23,136 nt of DNA from Anaerolineae bacterium (GCA_026985975.1 JALSPL010000550.1:1-23136); one strand, 5' to 3'; counted from the first letter of the stretch, positions 1 through 8,961 are shown. Numbers and translations: made by a program. Notes: a model not told the origin generated them from the letters alone.

Positions 1-513
1 CGGGAGATCGCCCGCCAGGAGGCGCATGGCGACGGCCGCATCATCATGAAGATGAATCAATTGGTGGACAAGAAGTGCATCAAGACCCTCTATCGGGCCT
101 CGCAGGCGGGGGTGAAAGTGGACCTGTTGGTGCGCGGCATCTGTTGTCTGCGGCCCGGCGTGTCCGGCGTCAGCGAACGCATTCGAGTGACCTCCATTGT
201 CGGGCGTTTTTTGGAACACGCCCGGGTCTATTATTTCTACAATGGCGGCGATGAGGAATTCCTGCTGGGCAGCGCCGATCTCATGCCTCGCAATCTGGAT
301 CGCCGCGTGGAGCAGCTTTTCCCGGTGTTGGACCCCTTCGTCAAGACGGCCATCAAGCGCATCCTGGAGATTCAATTGCGGGATAACGTCAAGGCCCGGG
401 AGATGCTATCGGATGGGAGCTACCGCCGCGTGCCGCGGGCTGAGAACGAAACGCCTTTCGATTCGCAAAAATGGCTGCTGGAACACCGCGGTTTCTGGCA
501 TCGGGCGGAATGA
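1..513 (+). CDS. ppk1: Polyphosphate kinase (PPK1), C-terminal part
   Basis: The reading frame is open from the first base of the window, so this is the 3' end of a gene that starts upstream. About 170 residues are visible; PPK1 is usually about 690-720 residues. PPK1 makes polyphosphate from ATP reversibly. The visible part matches the C-terminal catalytic region: the KMNxLVD segment near residues 17-23, the VDLLVRGICCLRPG segment (about 40-53), the GRFLEH stretch with a conserved histidine (about residue 73), and SADLMPRNLDRRVE with the run of basic residues typical of the family. The first internal ATG at 46 is not the real start. The gene ends 76 nt before the next gene, which is on the same strand. 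The identification rests on recognised family motifs; the N-terminal and head domains cannot be checked. Confidence 0.93.
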   Translation, partial: REIARQEAHGDGRIIMKMNQLVDKKCIKTLYRASQAGVKVDLLVRGICCLRPGVSGVSERIRVTSIVGRFLEHARVYYFYNGGDEEFLLGSADLMPRNLDRRVEQLFPVLDPFVKTAIKRILEIQLRDNVKAREMLSDGSYRRVPRAENETPFDSQKWLLEHRGFWHRAE

Positions 514-589
514 AGCGGCGGCGTGAAGCGGTGAAATGTGAAGGCGTGAACTTGCGCCGCGCCCGCCAGCATCCATTTCAGGAGACGTC

Positions 590-2575
590 ATGTATCGAGA
601 TCTATTGAATATCATTGGTCAGGCTTTCTCGGGCGCGGCGGCGAAACGACACACCGCCATCATCGCCCGTCATCATCGCATTCAGGCCAGTCCCGGCTAT
701 CGGGCGGCCGCAGAATGGGTGCTGGCGGCTTTGCAGGACGCGGGCCTGGATGCGAGCATCGAGCGCTATCCCGCTAATCTGACGCAGCGTTTCTGGACCC
801 TGGCGTCGTTTCAGGAATGGGATTGTCGCGCAGCGACGCTGGACTGGCTGCAAGAGGACGGCCCGCAGCGGCTGTGCGATTATCGGGCCAGCGCGCTTGC
901 CATCATTCAGCGCAGCGTCAGCGCCGCGGGCGAGTTTGAGGTGGTGGATGTGGGCGCTGGTCGACCTCAGGATTACGAAAGCGTGGATGTGGCGGGCAAG
1001 CTGGCGCTGAGCCGGGCCAATGTCATGCACACCTATCGCGATGCGGTGCTGCAACGGGGCGCGGCCGGCGTGTTGTTCGATCATATCGACGCCACCGCGC
1101 CTGGCCGCAATCGCACCGACCTGCCCGACGCCCGCCAATACGCCTCTTTCTGGTGGGATGAGCCTCATCCCCGGGGATGGGGGTTTGTGCTCACGCCGCG
1201 CCAGGGCGACGCGCTGCGCGCGGCGTTGGCCGCAGGCGAATCGGTGACCATGCGGGTGAACATCGACGCCCGCCTGTATGACGGCGAGATGGAAAACGTC
1301 GTCGCCGCCATCCCTGGCGCGGGCGCGGGCGCGTTGCTGGCCACCGCCCATCTTTGTCATCCCCAGGATTTCGCCAACGACAACGCCTCGGGCGCAGCGG
1401 CGCTGCTGGAGACGGCCATTACGCTGCATCGTCTCATCGCCGCGGGCGAGCTGCCCCGGCCGCAGCGCACCCTCATCTTTTTGTGGGTTCCGGAGATGAC
1501 CGGCTCCTACGCTTGGCTTTCCCGGCGCGAATCGCTGATCCCCGACATCATCGCCGGCGTCAATCTGGATATGGTGGGCGAAAATCAGGCCAAAACCGGC
1601 TCCGTGCTCCTCATCGACAGCCCGCCCGCGGCCATGGCCTCCTTTGCGCCGACGCTGCTCTCCCGGCTGCGGGATGATCTGGTGCGCGAGAAGCGCTCCT
1701 TCGTGCAGGTGCAGACGCCCCTGCCTCTGGTGCGCAGCAAGACCATCCCCTTCAGCGGCGGCAGCGATCACATGGTCATTTCCGATCCCGCCGTGGGCAT
1801 TCCCACCCCTATGCTTATTCAATGGCCCGACAGCTTTTATCACACCACCGCCGATACGATGGAGATGGTGGACGAGGACGCATTGTGGCTGGCGGGAACG
1901 CTGGCCGGGGGGTATCTGATGTGGCTGGCCACTGCCGAACGGGCGGATGCGCTGTGGCTGGGCCGGGAGATGGTGCATCGCTATGAGGCCGACCTGGCGG
2001 CTTTTGCGGGCGATTCGCTGGCGGCCATGGCAGGCCTCTCGCCCGAGAAAAAGGCCCGGGCCTGGGTCGCCCTGGATGCGGGGGTTTCCTTTCGGCAGGA
2101 GCGCATGAGTGCGGCTCTGGAAACATTGCTGCGATTGGCGCCGCTGGAAAATGATCTGCTGGCTCTGGTGAGCGATGTGAACGAGCTCACCGACGCTCTG
2201 CTGGATCGCGCCCGGCGTCAGGTGCGGCCGCGTGCATTGCCCCAACTGGACGCCCAGCCCGATGCGTGGACGCTGCGGGCCAGCGCCATCATTCCCCGGC
2301 GGCTGTATCGCGGTCCCATCATGGAGATGGGGTGGCCCCGCCGTCTTTTCCCCTTCGATGAAGATGATATCGAAACCTGGCGCCATCTCTATCAACAGGT
2401 CCCCGGATGGCGGTTGGTGCGAGCCCTTGCCCAATACTGGACCGACGGCCATCGCAATCTGGCCGAGATCGCTCGTCTGACCGCATTGGAGTCGGGCCAG
2501 GAAGCGGGCCCGGCCATCGAAACCTGGTTCCGGCTGTTGCAAAAAGCCGGTCTGATGACGTTGGATGGCTCTTGA
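590..2575 (+). CDS. M28-type zinc metallopeptidase (DUF4910-like), PA-like insert and C-terminal helical domain
   Basis: A 661-residue protein with no signal peptide, so probably cytoplasmic. Start at 590 is supported by AGGAGA a few bases upstream. The fold order looks like an N-terminal helix region, a protease-associated-like beta insert (about 100-235) and an M28 aminopeptidase core (about 236-450). Likely zinc ligands are visible: HLCHP (H254/H257), ANDNASG (D264), PEMTGS (E302), NLDMVGE (D327) and FYHTTADT (H418). The HLCHP and PE-TGS forms resemble DUF4910/DUF2172 proteins more than classical aminopeptidases: the usual catalytic Glu-Glu pair reads Pro-Glu. Residues about 560-661 look like an added winged-helix-like domain. 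The substrate is unknown; peptides are the safest guess. It is in the same direction as the PPK1 gene, and a bidirectional terminator follows it. Confidence 0.85.
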   Translation: MYRDLLNIIGQAFSGAAAKRHTAIIARHHRIQASPGYRAAAEWVLAALQDAGLDASIERYPANLTQRFWTLASFQEWDCRAATLDWLQEDGPQRLCDYRASALAIIQRSVSAAGEFEVVDVGAGRPQDYESVDVAGKLALSRANVMHTYRDAVLQRGAAGVLFDHIDATAPGRNRTDLPDARQYASFWWDEPHPRGWGFVLTPRQGDALRAALAAGESVTMRVNIDARLYDGEMENVVAAIPGAGAGALLATAHLCHPQDFANDNASGAAALLETAITLHRLIAAGELPRPQRTLIFLWVPEMTGSYAWLSRRESLIPDIIAGVNLDMVGENQAKTGSVLLIDSPPAAMASFAPTLLSRLRDDLVREKRSFVQVQTPLPLVRSKTIPFSGGSDHMVISDPAVGIPTPMLIQWPDSFYHTTADTMEMVDEDALWLAGTLAGGYLMWLATAERADALWLGREMVHRYEADLAAFAGDSLAAMAGLSPEKKARAWVALDAGVSFRQERMSAALETLLRLAPLENDLLALVSDVNELTDALLDRARRQVRPRALPQLDAQPDAWTLRASAIIPRRLYRGPIMEMGWPRRLFPFDEDDIETWRHLYQQVPGWRLVRALAQYWTDGHRNLAEIARLTALESGQEAGPAIETWFRLLQKAGLMTLDGS

Positions 2576-2631
2576 TCAAAGCGTCGGCAGGCGGCCTTTA
2601 ATCATCAATCAGTTCTCATCAATCGCCAATC

Positions 2632-2671
2632 AAAACGCCCGCAACGATGAACCGTTACGGGCGTTTCTTTT
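2632..2671. terminator. Bidirectional rho-independent terminator
   Basis: AAACGCCCG (2633-2641) pairs with CGGGCGTTT (2658-2666), with an inner AACG/CGTT extension. The plus strand continues with CTTTT, and the minus strand continues with TTTTG. It lies between the convergent metallopeptidase gene (ends 2575) and the YeeE-rhodanese gene (ends 2694), so it can serve both. Confidence 0.85.
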
Positions 2672-2693
2672 GCTTGTTGGAGAAATCAGCGGA

Positions 2694-3926
2694 TCAACCG
2701 CAGCCGCCGGCGCCGGTGGGCGCTTTCTTTTGCAGTTTGATGATCTCGTAGGGTTCGTTTTCGTGGGGCTGGGGCGGGATGGCGCTGGTCCATCTGTCGC
2801 CCAGAGCGGTGGGAATCACCCAACCCAGCGCGTCGTCAGGATGATTGACGATTTGCTGGAACTGCTCGTTGCCATATTCCGCAATCCAGTTGTTGACGCC
2901 GCCCTTCAGCACATAAGCGTTGATGCTATTTTTGGCCACCAATTGTTTCCAGGCCTCTACGGCGCTGGTCTCATCATTGCTCATGACGATGACCACCGTG
3001 CCTTCGGGCGCATCCAGCAACTCTTTCGCCACTTGCGGGATGTCGTTGGGATCGACGCGGCGGGCGTTTTCGAGATGATAGAGATTATAATCCCGCTCAC
3101 TTCGCACGTCCAGCAACACGATGTTGATCAGTGGATCGTAATAAGCCTGGCTGACCTCATGGGGTGGGGCGAAGGCTCTGCCTTCAGCCAGCATGGCCTG
3201 TTTTTCAGCATTCCTGTTCCAGGCGTCCGCCAGCGTAGGTTGACCGATTACCAGAATCGCGCCCGCCATGACCAACAGCGCCACGGTGATGGTGGTCAGA
3301 ATTCGCGTATCTTTTTTGGATTCTTCTTCTGTGAGAATGCCTTCGCGTCGTTTCCATGCCTTCTCGATGAGATCGGAGCCCCAAACCAGAAGCAGACCCA
3401 CCACGATGACGATGGCGATGATGACTTCGGTGGGCAGCCCCAGCCAATCGGGCAGGGTGAAACGGCCCATGAAACTGGAATTATAGAAATCCCAGAAGCT
3501 GTCCACCACGCTGCCGAAAAGCAGACCGCCGGCCATCACCCCGGCCACAAAGAAGATGCCGTCCAGATGGCCCGATGAAGAGGACACCATCGAGGTGCCG
3601 GGACAGTAGCCTCCGATGATGATGCCGAAACCCAGAAGCAGGCCGCCCAGAATGCCGGGCCAGAGATAGGTGGGCGGCACGAAGATGCGATCATAATCCA
3701 GCCAGCCCAGGCCGATGGTGAGGAACAGCAACGCCATGGCCACTAGCACAGAGGTGAACATCGTTTTGAAAACGGTCTGGTCCTTGAAATAGAACTGACC
3801 GACGAGTTTATGGGCAACGCCAAAGCCGGCGATTTCCAGCGATGCGCCGAAGGCCATGCCAAACAGGATGAAAACCGCGTAGCCCATGGGTTTGCCCAGG
3901 AGCGCTACAGGATCAAAAGGCGCCAT
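2694..3926 (-). CDS. YeeE/YedE sulfur-transport protein fused to a rhodanese domain without catalytic Cys
   Basis: A 410-residue inner-membrane protein. The first ~230 residues hold about six hydrophobic segments and the GGYCPGTS motif (C108) typical of one half of the YeeE/YedE (PmpB-like) family. Full-length relatives such as TsuA carry thiosulfate via conserved cysteines. Residues about 250-355 form a rhodanese fold (LLDVRSERDY at 271-280, then VVIVMSNDETSA), but the loop that normally carries the catalytic Cys has Ser326, so sulfurtransferase activity is doubtful. A lone Cys409 is in the C-terminal GGCG tail. Start: AGGAGG lies about 7 nt upstream of the ATG at 3926. The companion half-transporter gene lies 48 nt upstream, so the two probably form a heteromeric channel. 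It is the last gene of the sulfur block. Confidence 0.88.
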   Translation of the reverse strand: MAPFDPVALLGKPMGYAVFILFGMAFGASLEIAGFGVAHKLVGQFYFKDQTVFKTMFTSVLVAMALLFLTIGLGWLDYDRIFVPPTYLWPGILGGLLLGFGIIIGGYCPGTSMVSSSSGHLDGIFFVAGVMAGGLLFGSVVDSFWDFYNSSFMGRFTLPDWLGLPTEVIIAIVIVVGLLLVWGSDLIEKAWKRREGILTEEESKKDTRILTTITVALLVMAGAILVIGQPTLADAWNRNAEKQAMLAEGRAFAPPHEVSQAYYDPLINIVLLDVRSERDYNLYHLENARRVDPNDIPQVAKELLDAPEGTVVIVMSNDETSAVEAWKQLVAKNSINAYVLKGGVNNWIAEYGNEQFQQIVNHPDDALGWVIPTALGDRWTSAIPPQPHENEPYEIIKLQKKAPTGAGGCG

Positions 3927-3974
3927 AAATGCCTCCTAGTGAAAAATGCTGATTCATGTGAAATGCAGGTGAGT

Positions 3975-4529
3975 TTAGAACCATAGCCTTCGTACGAAAT
4001 AAGCCAGGATGTAGCCTCCGGCGAAGAAGGCCAGCAGAAAGGCCCAGCTTCCCACAGAGAGGGTGGCGGCGCCGTTGAGACCCTGACCCGAGGTGCAGCC
4101 ACGGGCCATGCGGGCGCCGAAACCGGCCAGCGTGCCGCCGAAGAAGGCGATGATCCAGCGGGCGGAGAAGGTGATGTGCGGGCCTTTGATGGTCGTTTTC
4201 CCGAATCGGCCAAAGAACCAGGCGGAAAGGAAGCCGCCCAATAACACGCCGATGTCCAACATGACGATAAAAGAGTCCAGCGGTTTCTTGGCCCCGCCGC
4301 CGTATTTGATGAGATAAGGCGTGCTGTTCACCCATCCTGGGGCGATGATTTTGGCCAGCCAGATGGCGATGCGGTTGGCTCCGCCCGAGGCGCCCAGGCC
4401 GTCGCCGGTGAAGAAATACACAGCGAAAAGGACAATCCCCAGGATGACGCCGGCAATAAGGGAGTTGGTAAAGGGCTTTGGCGCCCGTTTTTTCTTGATT
4501 TTCGTTTCAGTAGAGGATACAGCAGTCAT
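3975..4529 (-). CDS. YeeE/YedE family half-transporter (PmpA-like)
   Basis: A 184-residue membrane protein with four hydrophobic segments (about 23-42, 84-107, 123-140, 157-180) and the RGCTSGQGL motif (C145) characteristic of the other half of the YeeE/YedE sulfur-transport family. The frame is open to 4658, but the start at 4529 is preferred because AAGGAGGC lies 7 nt upstream (4537-4544) and the longer N-terminus would be a polar Arg-rich extension ahead of the first membrane segment. Together with the following gene (GGYCPGTS half) it makes a two-subunit transporter, probably for thiosulfate or another reduced sulfur species. It follows the cytochrome genes in the same direction, separated by a 74-nt gap that holds a strong hairpin. 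Confidence 0.87.
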   Translation of the reverse strand: MTAVSSTETKIKKKRAPKPFTNSLIAGVILGIVLFAVYFFTGDGLGASGGANRIAIWLAKIIAPGWVNSTPYLIKYGGGAKKPLDSFIVMLDIGVLLGGFLSAWFFGRFGKTTIKGPHITFSARWIIAFFGGTLAGFGARMARGCTSGQGLNGAATLSVGSWAFLLAFFAGGYILAYFVRRLWF

Positions 4530-4536
4530 AAAAAAT

Positions 4537-4544
4537 GCCTCCTT
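4537..4544 (-). promoter_or_regulatory. Ribosome binding site deciding the YeeE start
   Basis: AAGGAGGC on the minus strand, 7 nt before the ATG at 4529. It favours the 184-residue product over the longer open frame that begins at 4658. Confidence 0.8.
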
Positions 4545-4563
4545 GATTTGAACGTGACGGCCC

Positions 4564-4590
4564 GGCGGCCGCATGGGGATGCGGGCCGCC
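4564..4590. other. Intercistronic hairpin in the sulfur operon
   Basis: GGCGGCC-GCAT (4564-4574) pairs with ATGCGGGCCGCC (4579-4590) with one bulged base and a GGGG loop (CCCC on the transcribed strand). It begins about 14 nt after the cytochrome-fusion stop codon. No U-run follows on the minus strand, so it looks like an mRNA-stabilising or processing hairpin between operon genes rather than a terminator. Confidence 0.55.
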
Positions 4591-4603
4591 ACGTCATTGT
4601 GCG

Positions 4604-7336
4604 TCAGACCGTGATCTCGTTCGAGTGGTCGTCTTCCTCGACTTCGACTTCTTCCCAACCGGTGATCATGCCCTCCACCGCTGCCAGCGGCGTGTGGCCG
4701 GTGGTGGTGAGATACATGTGCATAATCACGAAGGCGGCGAAGGACCAGGCGATGAGTGTGTGGAAGGGAGCGATGTAGCGCAGGCCGCCGATGGCGTCTG
4801 ACAATGCAGGCCAGCGCTGGGCGCCCCAGATGAGGATGCCGGTGATGATCTGCAAAGGCAGCAACACATTCAGAATGACCAGATAAGTCATCTGCTGCAA
4901 GGGGTTCATCTTGCGCTTCTCATTCTTCTCGAAGGGATGCGGCTCGCCCTTGAAGATGCCCCGTCCATAGAACATGGCCTGTTGCAGCGCCTGATGGAAA
5001 AAGCCCTTGGGTTCGGGCAGGAACTGTTGCACGGTGTGACCCGCCAGGAAGTAGAACAGGGCGAAGAAGGCGTTGAACAACAGCAGGAAGCCCAGCGCGT
5101 TGTGGACGGGCACCATGGCTCCCAGATCGAAGGCTCCGAACAGATCGGGGCGGTGGATGACTGTGCCGGTCAGAATCAGCATGATGATGGCGAGGGCTTG
5201 CGTCCAGTGCCACAACCGCTCGTAGAAGGTGTAAAGATAGAGTTTGCGGGTGCGGCCATGATGGGTTGCTGCGTTGTGAGCCGACGCAATGATGCGCAGG
5301 CCGCCATGAACGAAGACGCCGGCGAAGACGCCCAGCATCATCAGAATGCCCAGCCAGTCGATCCATTTCACCCGATCATGTCCGGGGAGATAAAGGCCTT
5401 CTTTGGCGGTGCTGGGCTGGTAGTACAATTCGCCGTGAGCGCCCGGCACCAGATCGCCCGTGGCCTCCATGTTCACATCGCCCACCAGGGCCGGGGTGAC
5501 GCCGCCGGGCGTGTAACTGGCCAACAGCAGGGATTGGGAGACGCGAGAGTCGTCGCTATGGCAGGATTTGCAATCGCGGGTGGAGTATTGGCCCCAGGTG
5601 GCGTTATGGGAGATGCTATAGGGCTGCACCTCGGCCTGAATGCGGGGGTTCGCCAGCCCCAGGGCTTCGAGCTGCGCTCGCACAGCGTTCTCTTTGGCGT
5701 CGTTATCGATGCGGAGTTCGGCGGCGCTGAGGCGGCGGTCGCCGTTTGTATCGAAGGCTGCAATGATTTCGGCTTTGTAATCGCCCTGATTATCGAAGAA
5801 GGCTTTTTTCAGGTCCATCTGCCGCACGGGGCGGGCGGGATCGCCATAAACCCAATACCAGGAACTGACGAGATTGAATGGCGCCAGTTTAGCATTGCCC
5901 TCCGTATCATAACGGGGCAGCAGGATGGGGTTGTAGCCCGCCATGAGGTTGTTGGGATTGCGAGGATTGCCATCGCCGCCAACGCCGCGATAGGTGAGGA
6001 CGCCCTTGCCCTCTTTGTTGATGACGGTCCAGTCATTCTGCTGGATGGCCGTGGCGTGCATGGTGGGGATATGGCAGGCCTCGCAACTGAGCTTCTGGGC
6101 GTGTCGGTCTTCGTAAGGCAGCCAGGTGTGGGTGGATTTGTAATCGTGGCAGGATTCGCAGCGACGCATACTTTCGGTGAACGTGGCGCCCACCTCATCT
6201 TTGGTCACAGCGCCGCGGGCGAATTCGTGTAGGGGTTTTTGCAGGTAATCCGCGATGTCGGGCCGCCGCGGTTCGAAAGTGAGATGTTTGGGATTCAGTT
6301 CCTTGGGCGGCTCGTAGTAAGCGGGGTTGTTGATGGCGTAATGGCAATCGGTGCATTTCAGATTGCGTTCGGCGTGCACATCCCACGAGCGTTTGAGTTT
6401 GCTTTTGCCTGCGATGTTCAGAGCGCTGTCAGAGATGCGCTGGCCCGAGAAGATCTGACCGGTGCGCTGGGTCGTCCAGTCGGCGTCGCTGAAGTCCGCG
6501 TAGGTGAGGGCTGTGGTGACGTCGGTTTGCACCTTGCCGTGGCACTGGCCGCAGTTGTCGCTGGAGGGGCTTTGCAAGGGCAGGACATCTTTTTTGAGAT
6601 TGCCCTGGTCATCGAAGGCGTCTTTGTTGTAGGTCATGCCTTCGCCATCAGCCTTGGGCAGCACGATGCCGGTGCCCAGGAGGGTCGCAGTGCTGGCCCA
6701 ACCGAATTCTCCCTTCTCCAAAGTTTCGATGCGAGCTTCGTTGTTGGGGTCGGGCATGTGACAGAGGAAGCAGTTGTCTTCAACCGCACCCGATTTTTTC
6801 CAGTCCCAGGCTTCGAGTTTGCCTGTTTCGGGATTGACCGTGCTGGTTTCGGGGTTATCGGCGCTGACCGGCAGGTCTTTCAGCGGCAGGCCTTCGCGGC
6901 TGGTCACGGCCGGGCCGCCGCCAGCATGATGCGATCCGTAGACTTTGATCCAGTCGGCTGTGGTCAGATCAATGGTTTTGTCGCCCAGGGGGCTGAGATA
7001 GCGGTAGGTGATGGGGTCCCACAGGCCGAAGAGGCCTTTGCTGGTGTCCCAGGGGCGGCCGGAAGGCGCCTGGCCCGCCGGATACATGTGATTCAATCCG
7101 ACCTGGCTGTGGAAGCTGTGGCTTTCGATGAGATCCGCGTCGTGGCAGCCGCCGCAGGTTTTCATCACCGAAACGGGGTTGCCGGATTCCAACACGTTGA
7201 CGCCGTTTTCATCGAGCAGCGGGAAGGTGGGATGGATGGGAGAGGGTTGGGCGGAAGCTGTACCCAGGGTGACGAGGGCCAGAATCAGAACCAGCGTCGC
7301 CAGCCCGATGTATCGCTTGAAGCCATGGTGCATCAT
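4604..7336 (-). CDS. Heptaheme c-type cytochrome fused to a b561-type membrane quinone-reactive domain
   Basis: A 910-residue protein. A signal peptide or anchor (about 8-29, ending TASAQ) is followed by a periplasmic part with seven CXXCH heme sites (C61, C189, C262, C328, C393, C418, C589). An EF-hand-like loop, DTNGDRRLSAAE (529-540), lies between hemes 6 and 7. From about residue 655 there are hydrophobic segments of a cytochrome b561/Ni-hydrogenase b-subunit type domain with candidate heme-b histidines (H710 in ERLWHW, H745, H859, H873). The last ~15 residues are strongly acidic. The likely role is to link the quinone pool to periplasmic electron carriers, here the octaheme protein encoded just upstream. 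Its ATG overlaps that gene's stop (ATGA), and GGGAGG lies 6 nt upstream. The exact direction of electron flow is not deducible. Confidence 0.9.
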   Translation of the reverse strand: MMHHGFKRYIGLATLVLILALVTLGTASAQPSPIHPTFPLLDENGVNVLESGNPVSVMKTCGGCHDADLIESHSFHSQVGLNHMYPAGQAPSGRPWDTSKGLFGLWDPITYRYLSPLGDKTIDLTTADWIKVYGSHHAGGGPAVTSREGLPLKDLPVSADNPETSTVNPETGKLEAWDWKKSGAVEDNCFLCHMPDPNNEARIETLEKGEFGWASTATLLGTGIVLPKADGEGMTYNKDAFDDQGNLKKDVLPLQSPSSDNCGQCHGKVQTDVTTALTYADFSDADWTTQRTGQIFSGQRISDSALNIAGKSKLKRSWDVHAERNLKCTDCHYAINNPAYYEPPKELNPKHLTFEPRRPDIADYLQKPLHEFARGAVTKDEVGATFTESMRRCESCHDYKSTHTWLPYEDRHAQKLSCEACHIPTMHATAIQQNDWTVINKEGKGVLTYRGVGGDGNPRNPNNLMAGYNPILLPRYDTEGNAKLAPFNLVSSWYWVYGDPARPVRQMDLKKAFFDNQGDYKAEIIAAFDTNGDRRLSAAELRIDNDAKENAVRAQLEALGLANPRIQAEVQPYSISHNATWGQYSTRDCKSCHSDDSRVSQSLLLASYTPGGVTPALVGDVNMEATGDLVPGAHGELYYQPSTAKEGLYLPGHDRVKWIDWLGILMMLGVFAGVFVHGGLRIIASAHNAATHHGRTRKLYLYTFYERLWHWTQALAIIMLILTGTVIHRPDLFGAFDLGAMVPVHNALGFLLLFNAFFALFYFLAGHTVQQFLPEPKGFFHQALQQAMFYGRGIFKGEPHPFEKNEKRKMNPLQQMTYLVILNVLLPLQIITGILIWGAQRWPALSDAIGGLRYIAPFHTLIAWSFAAFVIMHMYLTTTGHTPLAAVEGMITGWEEVEVEEDDHSNEITV

Positions 7337-8847
7337 TGTTGGCCTCCCGGATTCGCGTTGGCTGTTTCGAGATTGATTTTTCGACTGCCGTAGATCATGG
7401 GATCGCCCTCATAGCCCAGGGCTTTCCAGTCCAGCCGCCCGGGCGAACCGTCGGGCGTATGGCAGGCGTTGCATTGCAGAGCGTCTTCTTTGGGGGCCAC
7501 CATGTGGGTGGTGGGCCAATACATGGCGGTGCGGGCGAAGCCGTAATCGCCGCTGTAGGGCAAGCCGAAGGCTTCGGCGCCAGCTCTGAGGGCCTTGTCC
7601 CAATCGAAATCGCTCCAGTAACCGCCCGGTCCGAAGGTGTGCGGCGTCAGCAGGATGTCGTATTGTTTGTCGTAGGGCTGGGTGGCGTGATGCACCTTGA
7701 AGGGGAATATCTTGGCGTTGGGATCATTGATGTCTCCAGCGGGCGGGTTCAGCGCCAATTCTTTGCTGGGATCGAATTTATCGCCAATGAGGTAGCGGTC
7801 TGCGACGACGCCGTTGTACCAGGCGTAGGTGGGAACCACATCCCGCTCATAGACAAATTTGCCCTTGATCTTCAGATATTCGTGCGGATTGGTGATGGGC
7901 AGGTCTTTGCCTGCTTGAGACCAGTCCCAATAAGTCTTGGTCGCTTCTTTGCGGGCGAATGTGGGAATGTGACAGGTCTGGCAGGCGACCGTGCGGGTGT
8001 GCATATCCAGACGATCATCCTGGTGGGGCGTTTGGCTATGACAATCGGTGCAGTGCGCCTGATTCTCGTCGTCCAGGCTGACGCTGATGGAGCGGCCTTT
8101 CATCACATGGTGTTCGGCGCGATGGCAATCGGTGCAGACCATGTCTTCACCGCCCATGTGCACGTCCAGCTCGCGAGTGGGGTTGATGAGGGAGTTGTCG
8201 AGATCGCCATGCTTGACCGCATCGCCGCCGCCGCCGCGGAAGTGGCAGGTTCCGCAGTTGAGGCGGGTGGGGTTGCCTACATGTTTGGCGATGTCCACCA
8301 GATCCACCGACTTGGCGGGGACGCCTGTTTTTGCCTTGACATAATATCCGGTGTTGTCGTGGCAAGCCAGGCAATCGATGTTGTTGGGATCATCGAAGTT
8401 GAAGGCGTCATCCGCCCATCCGTATCCGGCGTGGCAGGCGGTGCAGGCGGGCCAGTTGGGTTTGACGGTGATGCAGAAGTTGTTGAGGACGTATTTTTTG
8501 CCCGTCAGCACCTCGTCACCCAGGCCCAGCACGTTATCATGCACCCCGGGCACTTCCGAGATGTCATATTTATGGGTCCAGGTGAAGTGGTTGTTTTTCA
8601 ACATTTCTTTGCCGGCGTCGGGATGACAGGCCAGGCAGGCTTCGGTCACTTCCTGACCGGTTTTGAAATCAGCATCCGCGAAAAAACCACTATGATCAGT
8701 GGGCACGGGATGCTGGGGAAGGTTTGCCCGGGGATTATCTATTTTTTGGGAAGCCGCCCGGGGAATGGCGACCAAGGCAATCGGAATCCCGAAAATAATC
8801 AGGGTGATGAGAATGCCTATTATCCAATTTTTGTTCTTATGAAGCAT
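7333..8847 (-). CDS. Octaheme c-type cytochrome, tetrathionate reductase family
   Basis: A 504-residue protein with an N-terminal membrane segment (about 9-28) and eight CXXCH sites (C71, C135, C159, C198, C238, C266, C289, C459). The spacing, with a long gap between hemes 7 and 8 and the start PRANLPQHPVPTDHSGFF, matches the octaheme tetrathionate reductase (OTR) family. In characterised members the enzyme reduces tetrathionate, and also nitrite and hydroxylamine, in the periplasm; the physiological substrate is usually uncertain. Its stop overlaps the start of the cytochrome-b fusion by 4 nt, giving translational coupling and a likely membrane complex. Sulfur-transport genes downstream favour a sulfur substrate here, which is inference. 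GAGGTAAGG lies just before the ATG. Confidence 0.9.
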   Translation of the reverse strand: MLHKNKNWIIGILITLIIFGIPIALVAIPRAASQKIDNPRANLPQHPVPTDHSGFFADADFKTGQEVTEACLACHPDAGKEMLKNNHFTWTHKYDISEVPGVHDNVLGLGDEVLTGKKYVLNNFCITVKPNWPACTACHAGYGWADDAFNFDDPNNIDCLACHDNTGYYVKAKTGVPAKSVDLVDIAKHVGNPTRLNCGTCHFRGGGGDAVKHGDLDNSLINPTRELDVHMGGEDMVCTDCHRAEHHVMKGRSISVSLDDENQAHCTDCHSQTPHQDDRLDMHTRTVACQTCHIPTFARKEATKTYWDWSQAGKDLPITNPHEYLKIKGKFVYERDVVPTYAWYNGVVADRYLIGDKFDPSKELALNPPAGDINDPNAKIFPFKVHHATQPYDKQYDILLTPHTFGPGGYWSDFDWDKALRAGAEAFGLPYSGDYGFARTAMYWPTTHMVAPKEDALQCNACHTPDGSPGRLDWKALGYEGDPMIYGSRKINLETANANPGGQQ

Positions 8848-8961
8848 AAGCCTTACCTCACTATGGTGTTGGCGTGTAAGGGGCCAGGCTTCCTGCTAGA
8901 GATGGATTTGATTCAGCGAGCGGGAAGGCTGAAAAGCGTGAGTGTATTGGATGGGTGATGT

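Noticed and set aside
511..555. Degenerate GTGAAG/GGCGTGAA repeats after the PPK1 gene
   Set aside because: Too short and irregular to separate from chance in a GC-rich spacer.
602..2542. 646-codon open frame antisense to the metallopeptidase gene
   Set aside because: It covers a gene with clear M28 motifs, is rich in Gln/His/Arg/Gly and has no recognisable domain. It is a GC-rich shadow frame.
2565..3578. 337-codon plus-strand frame overlapping the YeeE-rhodanese gene
   Set aside because: It starts inside the end of the metallopeptidase gene, runs through the terminator and is antisense to a recognised protein.
7336..8958. 540-codon open frame antisense to the octaheme cytochrome
   Set aside because: The opposite strand carries eight CXXCH motifs with family spacing; the antisense frame has no motif.
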